Shown: piece by piece, positions 1 through 9,664 of the stretch
How the letters are laid out: the number at the start of each line of letters is the position of its first letter
How positions within the stretch are numbered: position 1 is the stretch's first letter
Assembly: GCF_004328625.1 (NCBI RefSeq)
Contig: NZ_CP032229.1
Coordinates: forward strand, 1,240,001 to 1,304,000
Direction of reading: 5' to 3'
Source: Streptomyces seoulensis
Lineage (GTDB): Bacteria > Actinomycetota > Actinomycetes > Streptomycetales > Streptomycetaceae
DNA: 64,000 nt
Position numbers and translations under genes: made by a program
The notes under the pieces: generated by a model
What the model was told of the DNA's origin: nothing
What the model saw: only the letters and a program-made list of their open reading frames with translations
Database searches by the model: none

Positions 1-447
1 TCCTCGCTGTGTTTTTTCAAAGGAACCTCGTCCCAGTCAGTGACTGGAGACGGGGTTATCAACATATCTGGCGTTGACTTTTAGCACGCTGTTGAGTTCT
101 CAAGGAACGGTCGCTTCCTTTGTACTCACCCTCTCGGGCTTTCCTCCGGGCTTCCCTTCGGTGTTTCCGACTCTATCAGATCCTTTCGGCGTCTGATTCC
201 CAGTCGGAGTGGGATTTTCTTGGGCTTTTCGGCTTTCGCCGTCCGGCCTTTCGACATTCACTACGTTAGCCGATCTCCGCTGTTACTCATAATCGAGTCT
301 CGCGGAGTCGAATTCGGACGTGCGGGCACGCCGAAATCATCCCCGCCAGGGGAAGTCGTAGGTAGTGGGTGGCCGCTTCCGGCTGCAGGCGAATGCCGTA
401 CCCGGTTCAAGCGACTCGGACTACATTACGCATCCCACGGGGACGAG
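1..447 (-). promoter_or_regulatory. 5' leader and promoter region of an rRNA operon (16S off-window to the left)
   Basis: Read on the minus strand, positions 61-110 give the conserved actinobacterial rrn leader block (CCTTGAGAACTCAAC, AGCGTGC, then CAACGCCAGATATGTTGAT), followed at about 1-30 by GAGGTTCCTTTGAAAAAACA and CACAGCGAGGA. I know this order from Streptomyces 16S leaders, where it carries processing and antitermination signals. The mature 16S end should lie roughly 100 bases left of position 1. No protein gene is supported in 1-447. The identification rests on remembered leader sequence, not on seeing 16S. Confidence 0.8.
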
Positions 448-451
448 TCAA
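423..451 (-). promoter_or_regulatory. Probable vegetative promoter of the rRNA operon
   Basis: On the minus strand TTGACT (446-451) is followed after exactly 17 bases by TAATGT (423-428), a good match to the principal-sigma consensus. It is the most upstream promoter I can see; Streptomyces rrn operons usually have several in tandem. The -35 box overlaps the stop codon of the glycosylase gene (448-450), so the two transcription units abut. Another -10-like element (TGATAGAGT on the minus strand, about 170-180) may be a downstream promoter. Confidence 0.65.
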
Positions 452-1089
452 CGTGACCTGCGTCTCGGGACATGGGCCCGGTAGGGGCTCACGGTGGGGT
501 CGTCCGCGATCCAGAAGCGCCAGGGGTGGACGCCCCCGTCGCCGGCCACGCCGGTGCGCGGGCCGCTGCGTACCTGCTCAGGCGGGACGGGCGTGCCTGC
601 CAGGACGCGGATCGGGGTGTCCCCCGGGGCGCAGGCGTCGGTGCCGTCGAGGGAGCGGTCGACGTCCAGGGCGGTCGCCAGGCGGGCCGGGCCCTTGGCC
701 AGTTCCTTGTCGTTGCGGGCCGAAAGGCGGCGCTCGCGGGTCAGCTCGGCGCCCTCGACGATCTCGCCGGCGCGGAGCAGCACCCCGCTCGCGGTGCCCT
801 CGGGGCCGCAGACGAGGTTCATGCAGTGCCACATGCCGTAGGTGAAGTAGACGTACACGTGGCCGGGCGGGCCGAACATCACGTCGTTGCGGGGGGTGCG
901 GCCCCGGTAGGCGTGCGAGCCGGGGTCGTTCGGGCCGTCGTACGCCTCGACCTCCGTGAGGCGGAGGGCTGTCGGACCGTCGGGGGTGGTGCGGACGATC
1001 AGGCGGCCGAGGAGGTCGGGGGCGACCTCCAGGACGGGACGGTCGAAGAACTCCCGTGGCAGTGGCATACGGTCCGGGGGCGTGATCAT
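448..1089 (-). CDS. DNA-3-methyladenine glycosylase (AAG/MPG family)
   Basis: A 213-residue protein matching the alkyladenine glycosylase family, which excises alkylated purines as the first step of base excision repair. Family hallmarks are ARDLLG-like [10 protein letters not shown] near the start, the catalytic glutamate in [10 protein letters not shown], the RTPRNDVMF stretch and the [13 protein letters not shown] segment. Length is typical. The start is placed at the ATG at 1089, just before [21 protein letters not shown] lies only two bases upstream, so the ATG at 1068 or a further-upstream start cannot be excluded. The gene reads toward the rRNA operon and its stop overlaps the rrn promoter. 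Confidence 0.9.
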   Translation of the reverse strand: MITPPDRMPLPREFFDRPVLEVAPDLLGRLIVRTTPDGPTALRLTEVEAYDGPNDPGSHAYRGRTPRNDVMFGPPGHVYVYFTYGMWHCMNLVCGPEGTASGVLLRAGEIVEGAELTRERRLSARNDKELAKGPARLATALDVDRSLDGTDACAPGDTPIRVLAGTPVPPEQVRSGPRTGVAGDGGVHPWRFWIADDPTVSPYRAHVPRRRSR

Positions 1090-1190
1090 GCCCTCCGAGG
1101 GTAGTGCAGCCGCACTGTCGTCCCGGCGGAACCGGTCGTGGCCGGTTCGCGTTTGTACGGGTCGAGGGTTCATTCGTAAAGGGAGAGTCA

Positions 1191-1973
1191 ATGGCGTTCA
1201 AGAAGCTGCTCGCGAGCCTGGGGGCCGGGGGCGCCTCCGTGGAGACGGTGCTGACCGAGGTCAACGTGGTGCCCGGCGGTGTCGTCCAGGGTGAGGTCCG
1301 GATTCAGGGCGGCTCGGTCAACCAGAACATCGAGGGCCTGTCCGTGGGCCTCCAGGCCCGGGTGGAGGTGGAGAGCGGCGACCAGGAGTACAAGCAGGAC
1401 GTCGAGTTCTCCAAGGTGTCGCTCGGCGGTGCCTTCGAGCTCCAGGCCGGAGCGGTGCACGCGGTGCCGTTCGGGCTGGAGATCCCCTGGGAGACCCCCG
1501 TCACGGTGATCGACGGGCAGGAGCTGCGCGGGATGCACATCGGGGTGACGACCGAGCTGCAGATCGCGCGGGCGGTGGACTCCTCCGACCTGGACCCGAT
1601 CCGGGTGCACCCGCTGCCCGCGCAGAAGGCGCTGCTGGACGCCTTCATCCAGCTGGGCTTCCGCTTCAAGAGCGCCGACATGGAGCGCGGCCACATCCGG
1701 GGCACCCGGCAGCGGCTCCCCTTCTACCAGGAGATCGAGTTCTACCCGCCGTCGCAGTACCGGGGTCTGCACCAGGTCGAGGTCAGCTTCGTGGCCGACG
1801 ACAACGCGATGGACGTCGTGCTGGAGATGGACAAGAAGCCGGGCCTCTTCAGCGAGGGCTCGGACACCTTCCGCTCCTTCCAGGTGGGTCTGCACGACTT
1901 CCACGGCACCGACTGGGCCGGTTACCTCAACCAGTGGCTGTCCGAGGTCGGCAGCCGGCGGAACTGGTTCTAA
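1191..1973 (+). CDS. Sporulation-control protein SpoOM family
   Basis: A 260-residue protein with the SpoOM fold: an arrestin-like beta-sandwich starting [11 protein letters not shown], with the family's [21 protein letters not shown] first domain, the [11 protein letters not shown] linker segment, and a second domain containing [12 protein letters not shown]. The B. subtilis homologue affects early sporulation; the role in actinomycetes is poorly defined. The start ATG has GGGAGAG 4 bases upstream. The gene diverges from the glycosylase and is followed 42 bases later by the PEBP gene on the same strand, so the two may be co-transcribed. Confidence 0.9.
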   Translation: MAFKKLLASLGAGGASVETVLTEVNVVPGGVVQGEVRIQGGSVNQNIEGLSVGLQARVEVESGDQEYKQDVEFSKVSLGGAFELQAGAVHAVPFGLEIPWETPVTVIDGQELRGMHIGVTTELQIARAVDSSDLDPIRVHPLPAQKALLDAFIQLGFRFKSADMERGHIRGTRQRLPFYQEIEFYPPSQYRGLHQVEVSFVADDNAMDVVLEMDKKPGLFSEGSDTFRSFQVGLHDFHGTDWAGYLNQWLSEVGSRRNWF

Positions 1974-2015
1974 GGTCGGAAGGACCGAACGGAACGATCA
2001 GCAGGAGGTATCGAC

Positions 2016-2555
2016 GTGACCGAGCACAAGCGGCGGCCGCTCCCCCATGAGTTCCATCCGCCCGTGCCGTCGTTCACGGTGACGAGTGAGGACATCACCG
2101 AGGGCGGGACGCTGAAGGACGCCCAGGTGCAGTCGGAGGGGAACACCTCTCCCGAGCTGAGCTGGTCCGGCTTCCCGGCGGAGACCAAGAGCTTCGCCGT
2201 GACCTGCTTCGACCCGGACGCGCCGACCGGCAGCGGTTTCTGGCACTGGGTGGTCTTCGACATCCCGGCCTCGGTGACCGAGCTGGCGGCGGGCGCGGGC
2301 AGCGGTGACTTCGCGGAGCTGCCCAAGGGCGCGATCCAGGCGCGCAACGACTACGGCGCGCCGGGCTACGTCGGCGCGGCCCCGCCGCCCGGCGACGGAT
2401 CGCACCGGTATGTGTTCACGGTGTACGCGGTGGACGAGGAGAAGCTGGGGATCGGCGCGGACGCCACTCCGGCGGTCGTCGGCTTCAACCTGCGTTTCCA
2501 CGCGCTGGCGCGTGCCCAGCTCATCGGGGAGTACGAGATTCCCGCGCAGGGCTGA
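2016..2555 (+). CDS. YbhB/YbcL-type phosphatidylethanolamine-binding protein (PEBP)
   Basis: A 179-residue cytosolic protein of the Raf-kinase-inhibitor-like family. It has the ligand-pocket motif [21 protein letters not shown] and the later [16 protein letters not shown] and HRYVFTVYA strands. The GTG start has AGGAGGT 6 bases upstream, a near-perfect ribosome binding site. Bacterial PEBPs are suspected kinase or lipid-binding modulators, but no substrate is established. It lies just downstream of the SpoOM gene and is closed by a strong terminator. Confidence 0.92.
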   Translation: MTEHKRRPLPHEFHPPVPSFTVTSEDITEGGTLKDAQVQSEGNTSPELSWSGFPAETKSFAVTCFDPDAPTGSGFWHWVVFDIPASVTELAAGAGSGDFAELPKGAIQARNDYGAPGYVGAAPPPGDGSHRYVFTVYAVDEEKLGIGADATPAVVGFNLRFHALARAQLIGEYEIPAQG

Positions 2556-2572
2556 GTACCCCTTCGGTGTTT

Positions 2573-2618
2573 GCCCGCCCCTGGTCTTGGAATTGATCAG
2601 GGGCGGGCGCTTTTTATT
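2573..2618 (+). terminator. Rho-independent terminator after the PEBP gene
   Basis: GCCCGCCCCTG (2573-2583) pairs perfectly with CAGGGGCGGGC (2599-2609) and is followed by a T-rich tail, TTTTTATTT. This is one of the clearest intrinsic terminators in the window and separates the SpoOM/PEBP unit from the HNH gene. Confidence 0.88.
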
Positions 2619-2699
2619 TCGTTGTCCATCTCGTTGCGTCCGTCCAGAGTTGATCCAGGTCCGCCGGGGGTGCGGACAGGCGCACGGGAGGTGGGCGGG

Positions 2700-3209
2700 A
2701 TGCGTGGCACATTGGTCCTGAACGCGAGTTTCGAGCCGCTGTCGACGGTGACGGTGAACCGTGCCGTCGTGCTGGTGCTCCAGGACAAGGCGGTGGTGGA
2801 GCAGGCGCACACCGGGCTGCGGATGCGCGGCACGGCGGTGGACATGCCGGCGCCACGGGTGATCCGGCTGTGCAGATACGTAAGGGTGCCGTTCCGAAGA
2901 CAAGCGCCGTGGTCGCGGCGGGGTGTGCTGGTGCGGGACCGGCACCGCTGCGCGTACTGCGGGCGGGCGGCGACCACGGTGGACCATGTGGTGCCCCGGG
3001 CGCAGGGGGGCGCGGACTCCTGGCTGAACACGGTGGCGTCCTGCGCGGAGGACAATCACCGCAAGGCGGACCGGACGCCGGCGCAGGCGGGGATGCCGTT
3101 GCTGCGGCAGCCGTTCGAGCCGACTCCGGCGGACGCGATGCTGCTGGCGCTGGGGTCGGCCGACTTCGCGGCGCTGCCGGAGTGGCTGGCGCCGCCCGCG
3201 GCGGCATAG
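2700..3209 (+). CDS. HNH endonuclease domain protein
   Basis: A 169-residue protein. Residues 1-65 form the N-terminal domain typical of actinobacterial HNH proteins (RGTLVLNASFEPLSTV, then VIRLCRYVRVPF). Residues 75-125 carry the HNH nuclease core: CAYCG (C84, C87), the catalytic DH pair (D95, H96) in TVDHVVPRAQGG, and C115 and H120 completing the zinc and metal sites. The substrate is not evident; no toxin partner or restriction gene is nearby. The ATG is chosen because similarity begins exactly there; GGGCGGG precedes it. Confidence 0.9.
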   Translation: MRGTLVLNASFEPLSTVTVNRAVVLVLQDKAVVEQAHTGLRMRGTAVDMPAPRVIRLCRYVRVPFRRQAPWSRRGVLVRDRHRCAYCGRAATTVDHVVPRAQGGADSWLNTVASCAEDNHRKADRTPAQAGMPLLRQPFEPTPADAMLLALGSADFAALPEWLAPPAAA

Positions 3210-3218
3210 GGCATGTAT

Positions 3219-3263
3219 GACAGAGGGCCCGCTTTCCCCTGCCGGGAGAGCGGGCCCTCTGTC
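3219..3263. terminator. Bidirectional terminator between convergent genes
   Basis: The inverted repeat ACAGAGGGCCCGCT / AGCGGGCCCTCTGT spans these positions, between the convergent HNH and SPFH genes. There is no long T-run, which is common for actinomycete terminators. Confidence 0.75.
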
Positions 3264-3272
3264 GTGTCCGGC

Positions 3273-4244
3273 TCAGTCGATGGTCGGGCGTTCGCGGCGG
3301 TCGGTGCCGGTGGCGGTGCCCTTGTTCTGCTGGGGTACGGCGCCCCCGCCGCCGCCCCCGCCTCCGCCGAAGTTGCCGAAGTTGCCCATGGCGCCGGAGA
3401 GGCCCTTGAGGGCGTCGCCGATCTCGCTGGGGACGATCCAGAGCTTGTTGGCGTCGCCCTCGGCGATCTTCGGGAGCATCTGGAGGTACTGGTAGGAGAG
3501 GAGCTTCTGGTCCGGGTCGCCCGCGTGGATGGCCTCGAAGACGGTGCGTACGGCCTGGGCCTCGCCCTCGGCGCGGAGGGCGGCGGCCTTGGCCTCACCC
3601 TCGGCGCGCAGGATCTGGGACTGCTTCTCGCCCTCGGCGGTGAGGATGGCGGCCTGCCGGGTGCCCTCGGCGGTGAGGATCGCGGCGCGCTTGTCGCGGT
3701 CGGCACGCATCTGCTTCTCCATCGAGTCCTGGATGGAGGTGGGCGGCTCGATGGCCTTCAGCTCGACACGGTTGACGCGGATGCCCCACTTGCCGGTGGC
3801 CTCGTCGAGGACGCCGCGCAGGGCCGCGTTGATCTCCTCGCGGGAGGTCAGGGTCCGCTCCAGGTCCATGCCGCCGATGATGTTGCGCAGCGTGGTGACG
3901 GTGAGCTGCTCGATCGCCTGGATGTAGCTGGCGACCTCGTAGGTGGCGGCGCGGGCGTCGGTGACCTGGTAGTAGATGACGGTGTCGATGTTGACCACCA
4001 GGTTGTCCTGGGTGATCACCGGCTGGGGCGGGAACGGTACGACCTGTTCGCGCAGGTCGATGCGGTTGCGGATGGTGTCGATGAACGGGACGACGATGTT
4101 CAGGCCCGCGTTCAGGGTGCGCGTGTAGCGGCCGAAGCGCTCGACGATGGCGGCGCTGGCCTGTGGGATGACCTGGATGGTCTTGATCAGGGCGATGAAG
4201 ACCAACACCACCAGAATGACCAGGACGATGATGACCGGTTCCAT
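3273..4244 (-). CDS. SPFH/Band 7 membrane protein (stomatin/QmcA-like)
   Basis: A 323-residue protein with one N-terminal membrane segment (residues 3-22) followed by an SPFH domain (AAIVERFGRYTRTLNAGLN, then DLREQVVPFPPQPV). Residues 195-245 form a coiled coil built of repeated AAILTAEG/ILRAEGEA units. The C-terminus is a glycine run and a charged tail. Such proteins form membrane microdomain scaffolds and usually work with an NfeD partner, which is present immediately upstream. The start ATG is where the membrane helix begins; GGGGAA lies upstream. Confidence 0.93.
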   Translation of the reverse strand: MEPVIIVLVILVVLVFIALIKTIQVIPQASAAIVERFGRYTRTLNAGLNIVVPFIDTIRNRIDLREQVVPFPPQPVITQDNLVVNIDTVIYYQVTDARAATYEVASYIQAIEQLTVTTLRNIIGGMDLERTLTSREEINAALRGVLDEATGKWGIRVNRVELKAIEPPTSIQDSMEKQMRADRDKRAAILTAEGTRQAAILTAEGEKQSQILRAEGEAKAAALRAEGEAQAVRTVFEAIHAGDPDQKLLSYQYLQMLPKIAEGDANKLWIVPSEIGDALKGLSGAMGNFGNFGGGGGGGGGAVPQQNKGTATGTDRRERPTID

Positions 4245-4306
4245 CGTGTTCCCCGTATCCCCTCTCCGCTTCGGTGCGCGCGGCGGATGCCGTGGCCGTG
4301 AAGGAT

Positions 4307-4340
4307 CTTGCCGGTCGAGTCTGCCAGACCGTCCGGCAAG
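4307..4340. other. Inverted repeat in the gap between the NfeD and SPFH genes
   Basis: CTTGCCGG (4307-4314) pairs with CCGGCAAG (4333-4340), and the loop contains a second stem GTCTG-C-CAGAC. It lies in the 131-base gap between two co-oriented genes, with no T-tract. It could reduce read-through or stabilise one transcript half; function is inferred only from structure. Confidence 0.45.
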
Positions 4341-4375
4341 TCGCGTGCTGTTCGGTTCAGTTGAGTCGTGCGAGG

Positions 4376-4807
4376 TCAGATGACGAGCGCGGTGGCGCCG
4401 TCGATGTCGACGACGTCCACCTCCTGGCCGACGTCGTAGGCGCGGGCGGCGTCGAGGGCGCGGGCGGACCAGATCTCTCCGGCGAGCTTGACGCGTCCGC
4501 CGGAGCCGTCGACCCGTTCGGTGACGACGGCCTGTCTGCCCTTCAACGCGTCGATCCCGGTGGGCAGATGGGGGTGCCGGCTGCTGTGGCGGGCCGCGAT
4601 CGGACGGACCACCGCGATCAGCGCGACGGAGACGATCACGAAGGCGAGGACCTGGACGACGATGCCGAAGCCGAGTCCGGCCGCGCCCGCGGCGACCACG
4701 GCCCCGACGGCGAGCATGCCGAATTCGGGCATGGCGGTGACGACGAGCGGGATTCCGAGGGCCACGGCGACGACGAGCCACCACACCCATGCGTCTATGG
4801 CGTTCAC
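4376..4807 (-). CDS. NfeD family membrane protein
   Basis: A 143-residue protein with about three to four closely spaced transmembrane helices in residues 5-70, then a soluble OB-fold (residues 85-143: GIDALKGRQAVVTERVDGSGGRVKLAGEIWSA, split here only by description) ending VDVVDIDGATALVI. This is the short NfeD type that partners SPFH proteins, and the SPFH gene follows 131 bases downstream on the same strand. The pair probably organises membrane microdomains; no direct function is visible. Confidence 0.92.
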   Translation of the reverse strand: MNAIDAWVWWLVVAVALGIPLVVTAMPEFGMLAVGAVVAAGAAGLGFGIVVQVLAFVIVSVALIAVVRPIAARHSSRHPHLPTGIDALKGRQAVVTERVDGSGGRVKLAGEIWSARALDAARAYDVGQEVDVVDIDGATALVI

Positions 4808-4880
4808 CCGGTCATGGTAGGTCCGGGGGCCGGGCCGCCGACAGGGTGCGGACGGACCGGTGGTGGCCGAAAGCGGCGGG

Positions 4881-5672
<792 letters not shown>

Positions 5673-5821
5673 GAGCGCGTTGTCTCCCCTTGATCTGCGG
5701 CCGGTCCCGGCTGTCGCGTACGCCTGTGGCTGGGTCGCCGCGCCGATGGGCGCAGCCCATATGAAATCTACGCCACGAGTGCCCCGCTCCATTCCATCGG
5801 TCCGGTCCTTAGGGTGGGGGC

Positions 5822-6604
5822 ATGCTCACGGAACCACGTTCAGGACGCCTCGCCGCTTGGGGAAATGCCCTCTTGGTCGGACTTGTCTCGCCGGATGACG
5901 CCGTGCTGGCCGCTGTCGGTGACGACGCGGTGCACCGGGTGGCCGGGCTGCCGGGTGAGAACGGGGTGGTGGGTCTCACGTTGGCGCTGGGCCGGCTGCG
6001 GGCGCTCGGGGTGAGCGGGCTCAGGGTGGCACTGCCCGCGCCGGGGCATCCGCTGGGGCTGAGCGGTCCGCCGGACTTCAACGCGCGGGCGCTGGCCGCC
6101 GGGGAGGCGGTGGTGTGCACGGGGGCCGCCTTCGGGCTGGTGCCGGAGGTCTCCGAGGCGGGTCCGGCGGGCGACGTGCACGTGGAGGTGGTGTGGCACG
6201 TGCTCCCGGTGCGGGAGGCTCCCCCGGCCGACGTGCCCTCGCTCGGTGAGGCGGAGCGGGAGCTGGCGGAGGCGCTGCGGGAGGCCACCGAGGTGCTGTC
6301 CCGGCTGGACGTGGCGGGGTCGGGGCCGATGGCCGCGGCGGCGATCGACGCGTACCGGGCGCGTGCCGAGCGGGACGGGGAGGTGCTGGCGCCGGGGTAT
6401 CCGCCGCGTGCCGCGCGGGTGCTGGAGCTGGCGGGGCGGGTGGGGCTGCTGGTCTCGCTGGCCGAGGAGCGGGGGCACGGCGGGGCGGTGAGCGCCTCGG
6501 AGATGGGGGCCCGCGCCGAGGCGTTGCGCCCGGTGGAGCGGACGGCGCGGCGGGCGCGGGTGGCGGCGTACAACTCGGTGGTGGAGGAGCGGGAGCGGCG
6601 CTGA
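5822..6604 (+). CDS. Conserved actinobacterial hypothetical protein
   Basis: A 260-residue soluble protein that I do not recognise by domain. It starts MLTEPRSGRLAAWGNALL. The first 140 residues are a mixed alpha/beta region rich in Gly, Ala and Leu; the rest is helical and acidic with many Glu and Arg (for example AERELAEALREATEVLSRL). There is no signal peptide, membrane segment or metal motif. It is convergent with the response regulator gene, with only 9 bases between their stop codons. Confidence 0.8.
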   Translation: MLTEPRSGRLAAWGNALLVGLVSPDDAVLAAVGDDAVHRVAGLPGENGVVGLTLALGRLRALGVSGLRVALPAPGHPLGLSGPPDFNARALAAGEAVVCTGAAFGLVPEVSEAGPAGDVHVEVVWHVLPVREAPPADVPSLGEAERELAEALREATEVLSRLDVAGSGPMAAAAIDAYRARAERDGEVLAPGYPPRAARVLELAGRVGLLVSLAEERGHGGAVSASEMGARAEALRPVERTARRARVAAYNSVVEERERR

Positions 6605-6613
6605 CGTCCCGGT

Positions 6614-7255
6614 TCAGTCGGTCATGCCGTGCCGTACGGCCCACAGGGCGGCCTGGGTGCGGTCGGCGAGGTCGAGCTTCATCAGGATGTTGGAGACATG
6701 CGTCTTGACGGTCTTCTCGGAGAGGACCAGGGCGCGGGCTATCTCCCGGTTGGAGCGGCCGTCGGCAATGAGGCCGAGTACCTCGCGCTCCCGTTCGGTG
6801 AGTGAACCGCCCCTCCCCTGGCCCGAGTTGGGCCCGTCCTGGGTGAGGAGGGCCTCGGCGACCTCGGGCTGGAGCAGGATGTGCCCGGCGTGCACGGAGC
6901 GGATGGCGGCGGCGAGCGCGTCGGGGTCGACGTCCTTGTAGACGTACCCGGCGGCGCCCGCGCGCAGGGCGGGGACGACGGTACGGCGCTCGGTGAAGCT
7001 GGTGACGATCAGTACGCGGGCGGGGTTGCCGCGTTCGCGGAGTCCGCGCAGGGCGTCGATGCCGTCGGTGCCCGGCATGAGGACGTCCATGAGGATCACG
7101 GCGGGCCGCAGTTCCTCGGCGCGGGCGATCCCCTCGGCGCCGTCGGCGGCCTCGCCGACCACTTCTATGTCGTCCTGCACCTCCAGGAAGGTGCGCAGTC
7201 CACGGCGGACGACCTGGTGGTCGTCGACGAGCAGCACCCGGATCGGCTCAGCCAC
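6614..7255 (-). CDS. NarL/LuxR-family response regulator
   Basis: A 213-residue two-domain regulator. The receiver (residues 5-120) has the acidic pair D11-D12, the phosphoacceptor D57 in [10 protein letters not shown], and the T and K switch residues in VTSF and VYKDV. The LuxR helix-turn-helix occupies about residues 148-210 ([22 protein letters not shown]). It overlaps the histidine kinase gene by 8 bases, so the two are translationally coupled and form a cognate pair. The target genes are unknown. Confidence 0.95.
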   Translation of the reverse strand: MAEPIRVLLVDDHQVVRRGLRTFLEVQDDIEVVGEAADGAEGIARAEELRPAVILMDVLMPGTDGIDALRGLRERGNPARVLIVTSFTERRTVVPALRAGAAGYVYKDVDPDALAAAIRSVHAGHILLQPEVAEALLTQDGPNSGQGRGGSLTEREREVLGLIADGRSNREIARALVLSEKTVKTHVSNILMKLDLADRTQAALWAVRHGMTD

Positions 7256-8393
7256 CGGGGACCTCCATCTCGATCGCGGTGCCCTTGCCGGGCGCCGATT
7301 CCACGGTGAGTGAGCCGCCCACGCCGTCGGCCCGGTCCCGCATGGAGACGAGGCCGAGGTGGCGGCCGGCGCGGCGGACGGCGGTGGGGTCGAAGCCGCG
7401 CCCGTCGTCGGTGACCTTGAGGACGGCTCCCCGGCCGCGCCGCGCCAGGTCGACGTGGACGTTCTCGGCGCCGGAGTGGCGCAGGGCGTTGTGCAGGGCT
7501 TCCTGGGCGACGCGCAGCAGGGCCTCCTCCTGGGCGGCGGGCAGGGCGCGCAGGCCGTGGCCGCTGAAGGTGACGCGGGCGGTGTGGGCCCGGTCGAGCA
7601 CCTGGATCTGGGTGCGCAGGGTGGCGGGCAGGCCGTCCTCGTCCAGGGCGGCGGGGCGCAACTCGACGACGGCGGCGCGCAGTTCGTCGGCGGCTTCGGC
7701 GGCGAGGGCGGCGACCTGGTGGAGTTCGTCCTTGGCGCGGGCGGGGTCGCGGTCCACGAGGGCGGTGGCGGCCTGGGCGGTCAGGCGCAGGGAGAACAGC
7801 TTCTGGCTGACGGCGTCGTGGAGTTCGTGGGCGAGACGGGAGCGTTCCTCGGCGATGGTCAGCTCGCGGCTGCGTTCGTAGAGGCGGGCGTTGGTCAGGG
7901 CGATGGCGGCGTGCTGGGCGAGGATGCCGAGCAGGTCCTCGTCCTCGGCGGTGAAGCCGCAACCGCCTTGTGGCTTGGGGCAGTTCTTGTTGGCGAGGAA
8001 GAGGGCGCCGATGATCTCGTCGCCGTCGCGGACGGGCAGGCCCAGGAAGTCGGCGAGTTCGGGGTGGGCGTCGGGCCAGCCCTCGAAGCGGGGGTCCTCG
8101 CGCACGTCGCCGAGGCGGACCGGGCGCCCCTCGCGCAGCATCGCGGCGAGGATGCCGTGCTGGCGGGGCAGCGGACCGATGGCCTTCCACTGGGCGTCGC
8201 TGACGCCGTCGACGACGAACTGGGCGAAGCCCCCGTGGTCGTCCGGGACGCCGAGGGCCGCGTACTGGGCGTCGAGCAGGTCGCGGGCGGAGGCGACGAT
8301 CGTCTTGAGGACGTCGCGCACCTCCAGATGCCTGCTCATGGCCAGCAGCGCGGCGCTCACCGCGGCGAGACCGGACCGGGGACCTGGATGCAT
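7248..8393 (-). CDS. GAF-domain sensor histidine kinase (HisKA_3 type)
   Basis: A 381-residue soluble kinase. A GAF sensor domain covers about residues 25-170. A HisKA_3 dimerisation helix follows, with the phosphorylated histidine predicted as H192 in the ELHD motif, then a HATPase_c domain with NALRHSGA and DDGRGFD. The layout is like DevS/DosT-related kinases, but with one GAF domain and no visible heme ligand assignment. It is first in an operon with the overlapping response regulator. Confidence 0.93.
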   Translation of the reverse strand: MHPGPRSGLAAVSAALLAMSRHLEVRDVLKTIVASARDLLDAQYAALGVPDDHGGFAQFVVDGVSDAQWKAIGPLPRQHGILAAMLREGRPVRLGDVREDPRFEGWPDAHPELADFLGLPVRDGDEIIGALFLANKNCPKPQGGCGFTAEDEDLLGILAQHAAIALTNARLYERSRELTIAEERSRLAHELHDAVSQKLFSLRLTAQAATALVDRDPARAKDELHQVAALAAEAADELRAAVVELRPAALDEDGLPATLRTQIQVLDRAHTARVTFSGHGLRALPAAQEEALLRVAQEALHNALRHSGAENVHVDLARRGRGAVLKVTDDGRGFDPTAVRRAGRHLGLVSMRDRADGVGGSLTVESAPGKGTAIEMEVPGG

Positions 8394-8730
8394 GCCCTCA
8401 CGGTACCGGCGTGGTGCCAGGAGGCCTCACGAGGAGGTACAACGCGCGCGGGCGGGCGGGCACGCACAGACATCAGGGTGTGGGGGGAGTTTGCTAACGC
8501 AGAGAAGCGCACGATGAGCCCGGCGTGACATCGGGCCCGTACCGGTGTGAGCCCTCGCATAGGGCGCACATCACTTACGAACGGACATAGGAGACAGAGC
8601 ACCCCTAGATGAACGGGGCGGATGGGCTGGTCTGTCCTGTTTTACGTGGACCTGATCCACTACCCGGCTTCGTACGTCACATCATTGCCAGGGCATTTTG
8701 CGGCCGCTAAGAATTGCTCATGTCGCTCAG

Positions 8731-8752
8731 CGCCGCGGTTCACCCCGCGGCG
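8731..8752 (+). promoter_or_regulatory. Strong hairpin in the leader of the transglycosylase gene
   Basis: CGCCGCGG (8731-8738) and CCGCGGCG (8745-8752) form a perfect 8-bp stem with loop TTCACC, about 75 bases before the start codon. The 433-base gap 8394-8826 holds no convincing gene; besides this hairpin it contains the inverted repeat GTGGA-CCTGA-TCCAC at 8646-8660. Confidence 0.5.
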
Positions 8753-8793
8753 TTCGTGCTGGAGGAACCGATTTCCCCGGCGGACGCGAGAGC

Positions 8794-8817
8794 GACCTCC
8801 GCGCTAACGAAGAGGTC
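8794..8817 (+). promoter_or_regulatory. Hairpin covering the ribosome binding site of the transglycosylase gene
   Basis: GACCTC (8794-8799) pairs with GAGGTC (8812-8817). The GAGG of the 3' arm is the only Shine-Dalgarno-like sequence before the ATG at 8827, so folding would hide it. This suggests translational control. It is not an identifiable riboswitch class. Confidence 0.4.
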
Positions 8818-8826
8818 CATCAAGCC

Positions 8827-9576
8827 ATGCCCAAGAACACCCTGAATCGTCGTCTCAGTCGCCCGCTCGAGAAGTTCTCCGCGCTGAACAAGCAGCACAA
8901 GATCGCCATCGCGGGTGTCAGCACCCTCGGCGCCGCTGCCATCGCCCTGTCCGCCGTTCCCGGCGGTGCCACGACCGTGGCCGGTGGTACCCCGGCCGTG
9001 GCCGCCAAGCCGGTGGCCGCCGAGCAGACCCAGACCCGCGACCTGCACGCCACGCTCAGCAGCCCGCTGACCGGCGACAAGGTCAAGCTCGACGCCATCA
9101 AGGCCAAGCAGCAGGCCGCTGCCAAGCAGAAGGCCGCCGACGCCGCGAAGAAGGCCGCGGCCGAGCGCAAGGCCGCCGAGTCGCGCTCCGCCAAGAAGGC
9201 CGCCGACCGGTCCGCGAAGCGTCCCCAGATGGAGACCGTCGCCGCCAAGACCTACAAGAACAACCTCGACGGCTGGATCCGCCAGTCGCTCGACATCATG
9301 CACTCCAAGGGCATCCCGGGCAGCTACCACGGCCTGCACAAGAACATCATGCGGGAGTCCTCCGGCAACCCCCGCGCCATCAACGGCTGGGACATCAACG
9401 CCATCAACGGCGTCCCGTCCAAGGGCCTGCTCCAGGTGATCCCGCCCACCTTCGCCACGTACCACGTGAAGGGCACCTCGAACGACATCTACGACCCGGT
9501 CGCCAACATCACCGCCGCCGCCAACTACGCGGCGCACCGGTACGGCTCGATCGACAACGTCAACAGCGCGTACTGA
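8827..9576 (+). CDS. Secreted lytic transglycosylase (SLT domain)
   Basis: A 249-residue exported protein. The N-terminus is Arg/Lys-rich and followed by a hydrophobic stretch (residues 24-45, HKIAIAGVSTLGAAAIALSA), consistent with a signal peptide. A Lys/Ala-rich coiled linker spans about residues 95-140. The C-terminal SLT domain has the catalytic glutamate in IMRESSGNP and the AINGWDINA and GLLQVIPPTF motifs, so it should cleave peptidoglycan glycan strands. It has a long structured leader (8394-8826) and is closed by a hairpin terminator. Confidence 0.92.
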   Translation: MPKNTLNRRLSRPLEKFSALNKQHKIAIAGVSTLGAAAIALSAVPGGATTVAGGTPAVAAKPVAAEQTQTRDLHATLSSPLTGDKVKLDAIKAKQQAAAKQKAADAAKKAAAERKAAESRSAKKAADRSAKRPQMETVAAKTYKNNLDGWIRQSLDIMHSKGIPGSYHGLHKNIMRESSGNPRAINGWDINAINGVPSKGLLQVIPPTFATYHVKGTSNDIYDPVANITAAANYAAHRYGSIDNVNSAY

Positions 9577-9604
9577 GGTCGGCGCGGACCTCTGAGACGA
9601 CGCC

Positions 9605-9637
9605 GAAGGGCGGCACCCGTACGGGGTGCCGCCCTTC
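9605..9637. terminator. Bidirectional terminator between transglycosylase and FHA-ABC genes
   Basis: GAAGGGCGGCACCC (9605-9618) pairs perfectly with GGGTGCCGCCCTTC (9624-9637). It lies between two convergent stop codons. Confidence 0.8.
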
Positions 9638-9664
9638 ACGTGACTTCTCGAGGAGTGAGCGCCG

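Noticed and set aside
8600..8826. c-di-AMP (ydaO-type) riboswitch before the lytic transglycosylase
   Set aside because: Short resemblances such as GGAGGAACC and GCTAACG are present, but the conserved closing block of the family is not, so no riboswitch class is claimed.
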